DNA from: Saprospiraceae bacterium
GTDB taxonomy: Bacteria > Bacteroidota > Bacteroidia > Chitinophagales > Saprospiraceae
Length of the DNA: 64,000 bases
Assembly: GCA_016712145.1 (NCBI GenBank)
Contig: JADJRO010000001.1
Location: 2,356,501-2,420,500 of the forward strand
Direction: 5' to 3'
The notes under the pieces are model-generated. The model worked only from the letters and a program-made list of their open reading frames with translations. It was not told the DNA's origin and made no database searches. Each line of letters starts with the position of its first letter. The stretch's first letter is position 1. Below, piece after piece: positions 29,012-37,093 of this stretch. A program made the position numbers and the translations under genes.

Positions 29012-29760
29012 AATCTCACCCAGACCTCCCAGATTTTCGTAGAAGTAATTTTTTCCTCTCTGCGTCAATCTGCGTAATCTGCGGGACAGAATTTCATGCT
29101 CCTTGGTAAGATGGATTTTTGCAGATAACATTTTATAATCTTCATATGCAATTGTAATCAGTATCAAGTAGAATCTCCCGCAGATCTCGCAGATTTTCGC
29201 AGATAACATTTTATAATCTTCATATGCAATTGTTATCAGTATCAAGAAAAATCTCCCGCAGATCTCGCAGATTTTCGTAGAAGTAATTTTTTCTTCTCTG
29301 CGTCAATCTGCGTAATCTGCGGGACAGAATTTCATGCTCCTTGGTAAGATGGATTTTCGCAGATAACATTTTATTATCTTCATATGCAATTGTAATCAGT
29401 ATGAAGAAGAATCTCCCGCAGATCTCGCAGATTTTCGCAGAAGTAATTTTTTCTTCTCCGCGTCAATCTGCGTAATCTGCGGGACAGAATTTCATGCTCC
29501 TTGGTAAGATGGATTTTCGCAGATAACATTTTATTATCTTCATATGCAATTGTAATCAGTATGAAGAAGAATCTCCCGCAGATCTCGCAGATTTTCGCAG
29601 ATAACATTTTATGATCTTCATATGCAATTGTAATCAGTATCAAGAAAAATCTCCCACAGATCTCCCAGATTTTCGTAGAAGTAATTTTTTCTTCTCTGCG
29701 TCAATCTGCGTAATCTGCGGGACAGAATTTCATGCTCCTTGGTAAGATGGATTTTTGCAG
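29012..29760. repeat. Ordered array of long and short hairpin modules (L-S-L-L-S-L)
   Basis: Six modules start with AATCTC at 29012, 29172, 29250, 29410, 29570 and 29648. The long modules are 160 bp and the short ones 78 bp; the last long one is truncated near 29757. The short module equals the long one minus 82 bp lying between two GATTTTCG direct repeats. Each long module can form an extended hairpin: in the second, TCCCGCAGATCTCGCAGATT at 29254-29273 faces AATCTGCGTAATCTGCGGGA at 29305-29324, with only the central triplet unpaired and an inner AGAAG/CTTCT pair. Short open frames inside the array are by-products of the repeat. Confidence 0.88.
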
Positions 29761-29774
29761 AGTATTTTTTTATT

Positions 29775-30407
29775 TTAGATAATTTTATTCTGGATAGCCA
29801 AACGGATCAATCCTGCAATTCCATTTACCTTTAATTTTTGGATGAGATTGTTACGGTGCGTATCAACTGTTCGCGGGCTGATAAATAATTTGGAGCCAAT
29901 TTCTGTACTTGAAAATCCTTCAGCAATCAACTTTAATATTTCTATTTCGCGATCGCTTAATTGAGACAATGCAAATGCATCTTCTTTTTTACTTTTACTC
30001 AACATAGCCAAGGCAATTTCTTTTCCAAAATAAGTCGAACCATTCATAACTTGTTGAATGGCTTGTGAGAGTTCCTCAATGGATGTATTTTTAAATAAAT
30101 AGGCTTTAGCGCCTGCATCAACGGCCTCTTGAATTACATCCTTATCATTAAGCATACTGATCATGAGGACCCGGATAGCAGGATGGTCTCTGCTCAAAAT
30201 ACGGCATGCTTCAATTCCGTTTAATTCGGGCATTTCAACATCCATGAGCACAATGTCTGGCTTGATCCCATGGTCTACTAAAGCAATGAGTTCATTTCCA
30301 TTGGCTGCTTCTGCTATGATTTCAAAACCGGGATGTCCGGAAAGTAATGATCGAAATCCTTGTCGCACCAGATGATGATCATCTGCTAAAATAATTTTTA
30401 CTCTCAT
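29775..30407 (-). CDS. NarL/FixJ-type response regulator
   Basis: The protein has 210 residues. The receiver domain has D9-D10, the phospho-acceptor D56 (in IVLMDVEMP), S84 and K106. The C-terminal LuxR-type helix-turn-helix reads LSDREIEILKLIAEG and TVDTHRNNLIQKL. Its ATG overlaps the stop of the upstream kinase by four bases (ATGA), so the two are translationally coupled and form a cognate pair. It probably activates or represses transcription after phosphorylation; targets are unknown. The hairpin repeat array lies just downstream. Confidence 0.94.
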   Translation of the reverse strand: MRVKIILADDHHLVRQGFRSLLSGHPGFEIIAEAANGNELIALVDHGIKPDIVLMDVEMPELNGIEACRILSRDHPAIRVLMISMLNDKDVIQEAVDAGAKAYLFKNTSIEELSQAIQQVMNGSTYFGKEIALAMLSKSKKEDAFALSQLSDREIEILKLIAEGFSSTEIGSKLFISPRTVDTHRNNLIQKLKVNGIAGLIRLAIQNKII

Positions 30408-32359
30408 CCTATAGGAATTCTTACGGTTGAAACGGTTCCACTGAGATCGCCTTTTTCTGAAAAATAGTTTCCACCCATCGTACGAACCCTGCTTAATATA
30501 TTTAATAAACCCATGCTGCCGGAATGTTTCGCTTCATTAAAATCAAATCCAACGCCATCATCTTCCACTCTTAAAATTAAAAAATTGCCTGCGTGGTATA
30601 ATTGCATTACAATCTTATGAGCTTTTGCATGTTTCAATATATTATTTAATAATTCCTGGGCAATGCGGTATAAACCCAATTCAATTTTTTCATCCAGCTT
30701 AACTGGAATATCAAAATGCTCAAATTCACTCTGAATGCCGGCCTGATTAATTGAATTTCGCAATAACAATTCCAGGCTGGGTACTAAACCTTTTGTTTCA
30801 AGGGTAGGCGGCAACATGACATGTGAAATATTGCGCAACTCGGTACAAGCTTCATTCAATTGATTACTCAAGTCTTTTATCTTAACAGAATGCGTTTCTT
30901 CTAAATGTTGAATTGAATTATGTAATGCATCAAAACCCAATTTAGTCGCAACCAATTCTTGAACAATCCCATCGTGTAAATCTTTGGCAATGCGCTTTCG
31001 CTCTGCTTCCTGTGCTTCAATGACTGCATTTAATCCCAATTGTTGTTCGGCTATAACAGCTTCCTGCAATTTTTGATCCTGCTTGTATTGATATCTTTTG
31101 TACAATAAGATAGTTATCAAAACAAACGCAACTAAAAAAATTCCAAAACCAATCAGCCAACTGGTTTTTTTAAAATTTTTTTCCCGTTCAATAATAAGTT
31201 CTTTTTCCTTTTTTTCTGCTTGATATTTTGTTTCAACATCTGCAAGGCTTCTCACATTTTCTGAACGAAATAAAGAATCATCCAGTTTCATAAATTTTTT
31301 AAACGAAACCAAAGCTTCTTTATGATTTCCCAGTTTTTCATGAGCCATTCCAATTTCTTCCAGATACACTTCCATGGGATCCAGCAATTTATTTGCTTCC
31401 ATAATGGCAAAGCCTTTCATCGCAAAATCAAGGGCTTTTTGCGGTTGATTCAACCGGTTATAAACAGATGCCAGATTGACATACGGAAAGACCAAATTCA
31501 CCAGTCGGTTAGCTTCAGTCAATAATTTAATCGATTGCTCACAATGCGGAATGGCTTCCTGATATTTTCCTTTCTCCAATAAAATATGGCAGATTCCACC
31601 ATCGATCACGCCCGCTACGTAATTATTTTTATACTTTAAAGCAATGTCAATTCCTTTGTTTGAATATTCCAATGCTTTTGATAAATTATGGTCGTCATCT
31701 CCTTCGCTGGTGCCATAGGCTACTGCCAGATTGTTGTAAGTGAACATACATTTTTTTTCTTCACCGTGCTCCAGTCGAATGGCCAATGCTTTTTCAAGAT
31801 AGTTGATTGCCTTATCATGAATTTTTTGATCATTGTAGAGATTGCCTATATTGCTGTATGCCGAAGCGAGGTTGCTGTATTCTTTAAGGTCTTCAAAAAT
31901 CTTGAGCGATTTTAAATAGTAGTGAATGGCAGAATCCGACTTATACATTTCAGCATAGGTACCTCCCAAATTGTTGCAGGTTATGGCAAGTGTATGAACA
32001 TCCGGATCTTGTAGGCGGATTTGATAATCCTGATAAAACAAGTCCAATGCTTCTTGTAATTTTCCGGATTCTTTGGCTATCAGCCCTTTAAAATTGAGGA
32101 CATAGGCTTTGCTGGCCTGACTTTTTGAATGTTGGGCATATCGCTCGAGGCTGTCTGTATAGAATGCTGCCTGATCAAAATGCTTTTCCAACAACTCTTT
32201 CGCTATCAGGTAATAGTACCTGGTTTGGTTCGCTGGATCTGTTTCTGCTCCCAGTTTTTGTCGAATGCTATCTGTTGTCGGTGTTTGTGCTAGAATCAAA
32301 CTCGTTGCAGCAAACATTCCAAATGCAAGTAAGAAAGTCAAAATTATCCTTCTATCCAT
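30404..32359 (-). CDS. TPR-containing sensor histidine kinase (HisKA_3, NarX-like)
   Basis: The product has 651 residues. A signal peptide (residues 1-~24, ending LILAQ) precedes TPRs (~40-370) with an expected periplasmic location, then one transmembrane helix (~397-420) and the kinase core. The phospho-acceptor is H462 in RIAKDLHDGIVQEL, the HisKA_3 type used with NarL regulators. The ATPase domain has QELLNNILKHAKA and VEDDGVGFD. It overlaps the regulator gene at 30404-30407. The sensor architecture parallels the kinase at 10713, although the catalytic classes differ. Confidence 0.94.
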   Translation of the reverse strand: MDRRIILTFLLAFGMFAATSLILAQTPTTDSIRQKLGAETDPANQTRYYYLIAKELLEKHFDQAAFYTDSLERYAQHSKSQASKAYVLNFKGLIAKESGKLQEALDLFYQDYQIRLQDPDVHTLAITCNNLGGTYAEMYKSDSAIHYYLKSLKIFEDLKEYSNLASAYSNIGNLYNDQKIHDKAINYLEKALAIRLEHGEEKKCMFTYNNLAVAYGTSEGDDDHNLSKALEYSNKGIDIALKYKNNYVAGVIDGGICHILLEKGKYQEAIPHCEQSIKLLTEANRLVNLVFPYVNLASVYNRLNQPQKALDFAMKGFAIMEANKLLDPMEVYLEEIGMAHEKLGNHKEALVSFKKFMKLDDSLFRSENVRSLADVETKYQAEKKEKELIIEREKNFKKTSWLIGFGIFLVAFVLITILLYKRYQYKQDQKLQEAVIAEQQLGLNAVIEAQEAERKRIAKDLHDGIVQELVATKLGFDALHNSIQHLEETHSVKIKDLSNQLNEACTELRNISHVMLPPTLETKGLVPSLELLLRNSINQAGIQSEFEHFDIPVKLDEKIELGLYRIAQELLNNILKHAKAHKIVMQLYHAGNFLILRVEDDGVGFDFNEAKHSGSMGLLNILSRVRTMGGNYFSEKGDLSGTVSTVRIPIG

Positions 32360-32469
32360 CAGCCATCCTATTTCAGATCTTGTAAAAATATAGAATTACT
32401 GAAATAATACGCTAATCTGCGTAGTCAAATTACGAATTCATACGGATTTCTTTTGGCAGTTGGCGGCTA

Positions 32470-32477
32470 TACCTTTG
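32470..32477 (+). promoter_or_regulatory. -7 promoter element TACCTTTG
   Basis: The octamer fits the Bacteroidota TAnnTTTG consensus exactly and lies 20 bp before the ATG of the small membrane protein at 32498. A TTTG at 32452-32455 is closer than the usual -33 distance, so the upstream element is weak. Confidence 0.45.
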
Positions 32478-32497
32478 ATCCATCAAAATAAAAAATC

Positions 32498-32668
32498 ATG
32501 AAAATTAGAAAATCAATCGTTCAGTTAATGAGTCTTATCGGATTGGCAATTGCATTAAGCCTTTTGCTTTTATATTTAACAAATCCGGCATTGGATCTGG
32601 TTGAAAAATTGGCTTCGGAGTTATTGCAAACTGAACAGAATTATTCTGAATGGGCATCCAATTTTTAA
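32498..32668 (+). CDS. Small single-pass membrane protein, unknown
   Basis: The 56-residue frame begins MKIRKSIVQLMSL and has one hydrophobic helix (IGLAIALSLLLLYL) followed by a polar tail ending EWASNF. A fitting -7 promoter element lies 20 bp upstream and the frame stands alone between two genes. Positively charged residues before the helix suggest an N-in orientation. No family is recognised; a role as a small regulator or an accessory subunit is possible but not shown. Confidence 0.55.
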   Translation: MKIRKSIVQLMSLIGLAIALSLLLLYLTNPALDLVEKLASELLQTEQNYSEWASNF

Positions 32669-32804
32669 TAATTACAAAGGAGCTTACCTTTGCAATTAAT
32701 TATGAAAAATGACAGATAAAAAATGTATTAAAAGCAGTTCTAATATTAAATGAAAAATAAAATCCCAGAATTACATTCTGATGTGAATTACACTTAATTT
32801 TATC

Positions 32805-32812
32805 TATATTTG
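32805..32812 (+). promoter_or_regulatory. -7 promoter element TATATTTG
   Basis: This octamer matches TAnnTTTG exactly. A TGTG at 32783-32786 could serve as an imperfect -33 element (18-bp gap). Transcription would start about 55 bp before the ATG of the 32875 gene. Confidence 0.5.
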
Positions 32813-32874
32813 AATCCGCTTAATTAATTCTTAGAAACAAATTAATAACAATAAATAATTTTTAAAAAAAACGT

Positions 32875-33396
32875 ATGAAAAATTTAATTACAGCCTTATT
32901 TGTTTTCGGGTTTCTGTTTACAACCTGTTGGATTTCTGCACAAGCTAAACCAGCCAAATTGCCTATGGAGAACAAAACAACTTTTGAAACTTTTCTAAAA
33001 GATGTTTATACGGTTTATGAAAAACACGATTATAAAGCATTAAAAAACATTTACGATCGGCAAGCAGGTGAAATTGGTCCTGATGGCATGTTGATCATGG
33101 GTATTAAAAATCTGGAAGCATCCTGGAAAATGTTTGATGGCATGGTGGATGGTACTCCAAAATTTACGTATCAACTTACTTCTTCTCGTATGGTAACCCC
33201 GGAAATCGCAATCATTACCTGGGATTCAGATGCTGATATTGTGATTAAAGGCCAACAAATGGGTGGCAAAGCAACCGGAATGGCTGTCCTTAAAAAGAAA
33301 GGAAACGGCTGGCAAATTCAATTTGATACCATGACTCCGGTAATGGCTATGCCAATGCCTGCTCCAGAAGCAGCTCCAGCAAGCGAAGGAAAATAA
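32875..33396 (+). CDS. Secreted SnoaL/DUF4440-like (NTF2-fold) protein
   Basis: The protein has 173 residues with a signal peptide (MKNLITALFVFG ... WISAQ). The mature part has the cone-fold pattern of SnoaL/DUF4440 proteins: a helical start (FLKDVYTVYEKHDYKALKNIYD), then strands with TPEIAIITWDSD, GKATGMAVLKKKGNGW and IQFDTMTP. These small domains bind ligands or act as enzymes, and their function is not predictable from sequence. The tail is Ala/Pro/Met-rich. It has its own promoter element and a strong terminator, so it looks monocistronic. Confidence 0.8.
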   Translation: MKNLITALFVFGFLFTTCWISAQAKPAKLPMENKTTFETFLKDVYTVYEKHDYKALKNIYDRQAGEIGPDGMLIMGIKNLEASWKMFDGMVDGTPKFTYQLTSSRMVTPEIAIITWDSDADIVIKGQQMGGKATGMAVLKKKGNGWQIQFDTMTPVMAMPMPAPEAAPASEGK

Positions 33397-33428
33397 TTAT
33401 TTATGCTTTGAAAAAATTTCTATTGGAC

Positions 33429-33471
33429 AATGCTCAATGATTAAAAATAGTCATTGAGCATTTTCTTTTTT
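33429..33471 (+). terminator. Rho-independent terminator
   Basis: AATGCTCAATGA (33429-33440) pairs perfectly with TCATTGAGCATT (33451-33462) around a 10-base loop and is followed by a T-rich tract (TTCTTTTTT). It ends the transcript of the 32875 gene and sits between convergent genes. Confidence 0.85.
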
Positions 33472-33569
33472 AGTACCATTTTTAATGTTCAACGAGCAAT
33501 GCAAAATAAGTCACTAACCATTCGAAATCCCAAATTCTTAATTTTTAATTCTTAATCTTTAATTTTTAA

Positions 33570-34361
33570 TTAATTCACCGCTCCCAACACATACATCTGA
33601 TCCATCGTTGGAGATGCCACCCCGCCTGACGGCTCAAGGGTAATTGCAAAAGCCTGCGCATCCTGTACAAATTCAATTTCTTTAAATGCAGTTTGCTTAT
33701 CATTCAGATCAAATACTCCTAAATCTACCGGTTTGCCGGCTACAATAGCCCATAATTGATACTGCTTCTGCGTAGGTGGCTTTGGCAAATCCACGACATC
33801 TAAATAGGTCTTATGTGATAGGGTATCATAATAAATAGTTGCAAAAGCCTGTGGTGCAACCGGCGTACCTTTCATCAATATTTTCTTTGCATCTTTATTT
33901 CGTAAAATTTCCAAACGGCTATTGCAATCCACTAAATTCAAGCTATCCTGCACACGCAAGGCTGTTTGCTCATTTAACTTTTGATTTAATTGCAAAACTT
34001 CTCTTTGGCTGGATTGAAAGTTCATCCATAAATAAGAAGAAATAATAATGAATGGGATGGCTACAGCGGCTATGCTTCGATACAGCATGTTGCGGTAGCT
34101 TTTTTTAAGATCCAGGAATTTTGATTCTTGTTCTATTCGTTGAATGATGTTGGTTTTAACGCGATCTGGAACCGCAACTGCATATTGCGAAGCAAAAACC
34201 TCCAAACTATTTTGAATTTCATTTAATTCTGATTGCAATTCCGGTGATGCTGCTAACCAACTGTTTATTTCTTCATTTTGTCTGGCATCTGTTAATCCCA
34301 ATGCAAATTGCTCCAGAATTCCAGAGTCTTTGATTTCTTGTATGTTAATCTTTTGATTCAT
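33570..34361 (-). CDS. Anti-sigma factor, RskA-like
   Basis: The protein has 263 residues. The N-terminal ~90 residues form a short helical anti-sigma domain without the zinc-binding HxxxCxxC motif. A transmembrane helix (residues ~93-114) follows, then a coiled segment. The periplasmic C-terminal part (YQLWAIVAGKPVDLGVF and AFAITLEPSGGVASPT) is the RskA-C domain of PF10099. Its ATG overlaps the stop of the sigma factor gene (ATGA), as expected for a sigma/anti-sigma pair. It should hold the sigma factor at the membrane until a signal triggers release. Confidence 0.9.
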   Translation of the reverse strand: MNQKINIQEIKDSGILEQFALGLTDARQNEEINSWLAASPELQSELNEIQNSLEVFASQYAVAVPDRVKTNIIQRIEQESKFLDLKKSYRNMLYRSIAAVAIPFIIISSYLWMNFQSSQREVLQLNQKLNEQTALRVQDSLNLVDCNSRLEILRNKDAKKILMKGTPVAPQAFATIYYDTLSHKTYLDVVDLPKPPTQKQYQLWAIVAGKPVDLGVFDLNDKQTAFKEIEFVQDAQAFAITLEPSGGVASPTMDQMYVLGAVN

Positions 34362-34921
34362 TTAAAAACATTCATTAATAAAATGAAAAAAGTTGCTAAC
34401 ATCGTACGCAACATTTTAATTGCTGCATTGATCCGTGTTTTAACAGTCCCCAAAGGCATTTGCAGATGATCTGCTGCTTCTTGTTGTGTATAACCTTGTA
34501 TATATATTAAATCAATCAATTCCTTATATTTTGAATCCAGCTTATTGACTTTATTCATTAATCCAATATCTGAGATCTGTGATTCGACACTATAGTTTAT
34601 ACTATCATATACGCCCGGATTGATATTTTGGTTTTTATGTCGATTTTCTTGTCTTAATAAATCCAATGCTGTGTTTCTGACAATGGTCAACATCCAGGTA
34701 AATAAAGAAGCTTTTTCAGATTGATATTCGGCCAGATTCTTCCATACTTTAACAAATCCTTCTTGTATCGCTTCCTCGGCCAAATGCTGCTCACGAACAA
34801 TTTTTAAGACAATTCCATAGAGGGTATCGCCATACTGATCCATTAAAAATTTTAGAGCCCGCTCCGGTGGTCCTTTGCGAAGTTCTAAAAATTGGGTCCG
34901 TATCTGTTCTGTTGTTGCCAA
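34358..34921 (-). CDS. ECF-family RNA polymerase sigma factor
   Basis: The protein has 187 residues. Region 2 includes AEEAIQEGFVKVWKNLAEY and SLFTWMLTIVRNTALDLLR; region 4 includes YTQQEAADHLQMPLGTVKTRI. The start is probably the TTG at 34921, because an in-frame stop lies only four codons upstream and the next ATG (residue 27) would remove conserved region 1.2/2 sequence (FLELRKG). It is co-transcribed with the RskA-like anti-sigma gene and divergent from the DUF4331, TPR and TonB receptor genes, which are its probable regulon. Confidence 0.92.
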   Translation of the reverse strand: MATTEQIRTQFLELRKGPPERALKFLMDQYGDTLYGIVLKIVREQHLAEEAIQEGFVKVWKNLAEYQSEKASLFTWMLTIVRNTALDLLRQENRHKNQNINPGVYDSINYSVESQISDIGLMNKVNKLDSKYKELIDLIYIQGYTQQEAADHLQMPLGTVKTRINAAIKMLRTMLATFFILLMNVFK

Positions 34922-35011
34922 ATCGAGTGGCTAAGATAATTTATAAAAAGAATTTACATAAACGAAATCCAAAACGCATACTCCAGACGTAACTAAGTAA
35001 AATCATTAATT
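34922..35011 (+). promoter_or_regulatory. Divergent spacer with a possible ECF-type promoter
   Basis: Only 90 bp separate the sigma factor gene from the DUF4331 gene. A GAAATCC stretch near 34964 and a CGTAAC stretch near 34988 have about the spacing of an ECF -35/-10 pair. This is a weak visual match. The notion that the sigma factor regulates both directions is inference. Confidence 0.25.
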
Positions 35012-37033
35012 ATGAAATTAAAAATTGTACTTTCCAGCTTATTTAGCATGTTTATTGCGTTTTTGATGGCTTCCAGCCATCGGGAAGCGCCACTAATTGC
35101 AAATGATCCACTTGCCGACAATGTGGATTTGTATGCATTCCGGAGTCCGGACAATCCGGATATGATTACGATTATTGCTACCTATGTTCCGCTTCAATTT
35201 CCGCACGGTGGACCAAACTATTACAGTTTTGGACAAAACATTCGTTATGAAATTCATGTGGATAACGATGCATCCAGACCTGGTGATGAAATCACCTACC
35301 GATTTACGTTTAAACAAGTAAACGAAGACCCAACAACGTTCTTTAACATCCGTTTAGGTAAGCAGAATTTAAAAACTACTTACACGCTTGAACGCAGCAT
35401 TGACGGAGGTTTGAGTTTTATTACCTTAATTGACAATGGTCCGGTGCCACCCAATAACATTGGTGCTCGCTCCATTGAGTCAGGAGTTGGTTTAGGAACC
35501 ACGTATTTAAATCTTATGCAGACCGCAATCCGCAACACAAACACCGGCGAACGCGTGTTTTGTGGACCAACCGATGATCCATTCTTTGTGGATTTGGGCG
35601 GTGTATTTGATTTAGGAAATTTACCACGTCAAAACGGTAAAGCTCGCGATGGAATTGCCTGCTTAAATGTAAGTGCCATTGCGATTCAAATTCCAATCAG
35701 CACTTTACTAAAAACGGGTGCACCAGCCGCTCCACGTACCATTTTGGATCCGGATTATGTGATTGGCGTTTGGGCATCTGCCAGCAGACAAGCAATCCGC
35801 ACTTTAACTCCGGGTGGAGAAAATCACTCCGGTGATTGGATTCAGGTTTCCAGATTGGGTATGCCTCTGACCAATGAAGCCGTAATTCCAATTGGATATA
35901 AAGACTATTGGAATTCTTTAACACCTTATCAGGAGTTGGCCGATACATTAATGGACAATTTCTTTTTCAATCCGGAATTAGCACTATACATGGATGATGC
36001 GCTTTTTGGAGGAGCTGTACCCGCTATGGCTAAGTTGCGCATCCAAAGAAATTCATTACAAGGATTTGATTTTGGTTATGGTAAAGATGGACTGTATGGT
36101 TTAAAGGGAAATCCTGCAGTTGCTGGAACCGCATTAGACGATGCCATTTTTGGAACCTTGTTGTTACCGGGTAAAGGAAAAGCACGTTCTGTAGACCTTT
36201 GGCCTGCATTCCATACCGGCGTTCCAAATTTTAAACCCTATCAATTAGCAACTGGAAAAAATGGAAATCCGCTTGCTGAAGGAAAACCATTTATACACAA
36301 TTTCCTTCCAAACGGAGGGGATATGTTGCGATTAAATATGGCGGTTCCGGTCACCCCAAGAAACGATCCTGCTTTTAGTACCCTGGGGTTGGTTCAAGCT
36401 TGTGTTCTCGGTTTAACCGATCCGAAATTTGCAAACACAAACATTGAATTTATACCCAATATGGATGGTTTTCCCAATGGAAGACGCTTAGAAGATGATG
36501 TAACCCGCATTGAATTGCAAGCGGTCTCTGGAATTGTATTGGCTGCAATCGGACTCTGGTATGACGATTATACTGCCGGTTCACCAAATCCAGTTACTCC
36601 CAATTTAGTAGGCGTGTTGACCTATACAACAGGCGTCGAGAAAAACGATGCATTGTTTTCAAATAGCTTTCCAAATCTTGCAGCACCCTGGTCAGGAGAT
36701 GGAGAATGCGGAGGAAAAATTGTGAGTGCAGTTAATAAAGGCGGTGGTGGAATTATTGGATTAAATGGACCACAAATATCCATGATCAATTATCCAAATC
36801 CTGTAAACACACTAACTACATTTAAAATAAACAATCAGTTAGAAACAAGCGTACGACTCGATTTAAAAACGAATGACGGTAAAACAATTCAAATTTTAAA
36901 TCCTGAATACTTTGGCAAGGGTTTGTTTGAATTCACTGTAGACTTAAGTAAAATTCCAGCAGGAATTTATCTTGCTAGTGCTGTTACAGATCGCGGTGCA
37001 GTTGTGGGCTACACCAAATTAATCAAAAACTAA
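35012..37033 (+). CDS. DUF4331 domain protein with T9SS sorting domain
   Basis: The product has 673 residues with a short signal peptide (MKLKIVLSSLFSMFIAFLMA). The mature N-terminus SSHREAPLIANDPLADNVDL is the diagnostic start of DUF4331 proteins, and matching segments (YEIHVDNDASRPGDE and ALYMDDALFG) run to about residue 575. The last ~80 residues (INYPNPVNTLTTF ... VVGYTKLIKN) form a T9SS sorting domain, so the protein is probably displayed outside the outer membrane. Its biochemical role is unknown. It is divergent from an ECF sigma/anti-sigma pair and is followed by TPR lipoprotein and TonB receptor genes, which suggests a surface uptake or stress module. Confidence 0.9.
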   Translation: MKLKIVLSSLFSMFIAFLMASSHREAPLIANDPLADNVDLYAFRSPDNPDMITIIATYVPLQFPHGGPNYYSFGQNIRYEIHVDNDASRPGDEITYRFTFKQVNEDPTTFFNIRLGKQNLKTTYTLERSIDGGLSFITLIDNGPVPPNNIGARSIESGVGLGTTYLNLMQTAIRNTNTGERVFCGPTDDPFFVDLGGVFDLGNLPRQNGKARDGIACLNVSAIAIQIPISTLLKTGAPAAPRTILDPDYVIGVWASASRQAIRTLTPGGENHSGDWIQVSRLGMPLTNEAVIPIGYKDYWNSLTPYQELADTLMDNFFFNPELALYMDDALFGGAVPAMAKLRIQRNSLQGFDFGYGKDGLYGLKGNPAVAGTALDDAIFGTLLLPGKGKARSVDLWPAFHTGVPNFKPYQLATGKNGNPLAEGKPFIHNFLPNGGDMLRLNMAVPVTPRNDPAFSTLGLVQACVLGLTDPKFANTNIEFIPNMDGFPNGRRLEDDVTRIELQAVSGIVLAAIGLWYDDYTAGSPNPVTPNLVGVLTYTTGVEKNDALFSNSFPNLAAPWSGDGECGGKIVSAVNKGGGGIIGLNGPQISMINYPNPVNTLTTFKINNQLETSVRLDLKTNDGKTIQILNPEYFGKGLFEFTVDLSKIPAGIYLASAVTDRGAVVGYTKLIKN

Positions 37034-37045
37034 AATCAATTTAAA

Positions 37046-37078
37046 AATACCTTGGCTCTTAGGAGTCAAGGTATTTTA
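37046..37078 (+). terminator. Terminator or attenuator hairpin between the DUF4331 and TPR genes
   Basis: AATACCTTGGCTC (37046-37058) pairs with GAGTCAAGGTATT (37063-37075) with one G-T or mismatched pair and a four-base loop, followed by a short T run. Its position between two same-strand genes suggests partial termination. A TTG at 37052 lies inside the stem, which makes it an unlikely start. Confidence 0.6.
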
Positions 37079-37093
37079 TTAAAAAAAATTACC

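Noticed and set aside
29003..29643. Two open frames of 80 and 87 codons within the hairpin array
   Set aside because: They follow the repeat units exactly, contain the same peptide twice, lack a plausible promoter or start context, and exist only because the module lengths keep the frame open.
29012..29760. Possible CRISPR array in the second repeat region
   Set aside because: Repeat units are long, lack unique spacers of constant length, and vary by a deletion between direct repeats.
37052..37093. Extended N-terminus (TTG start) for the TPR lipoprotein
   Set aside because: The extension is encoded by a hairpin stem and would bury the lipoprotein signal; the ATG at 37094 is better.
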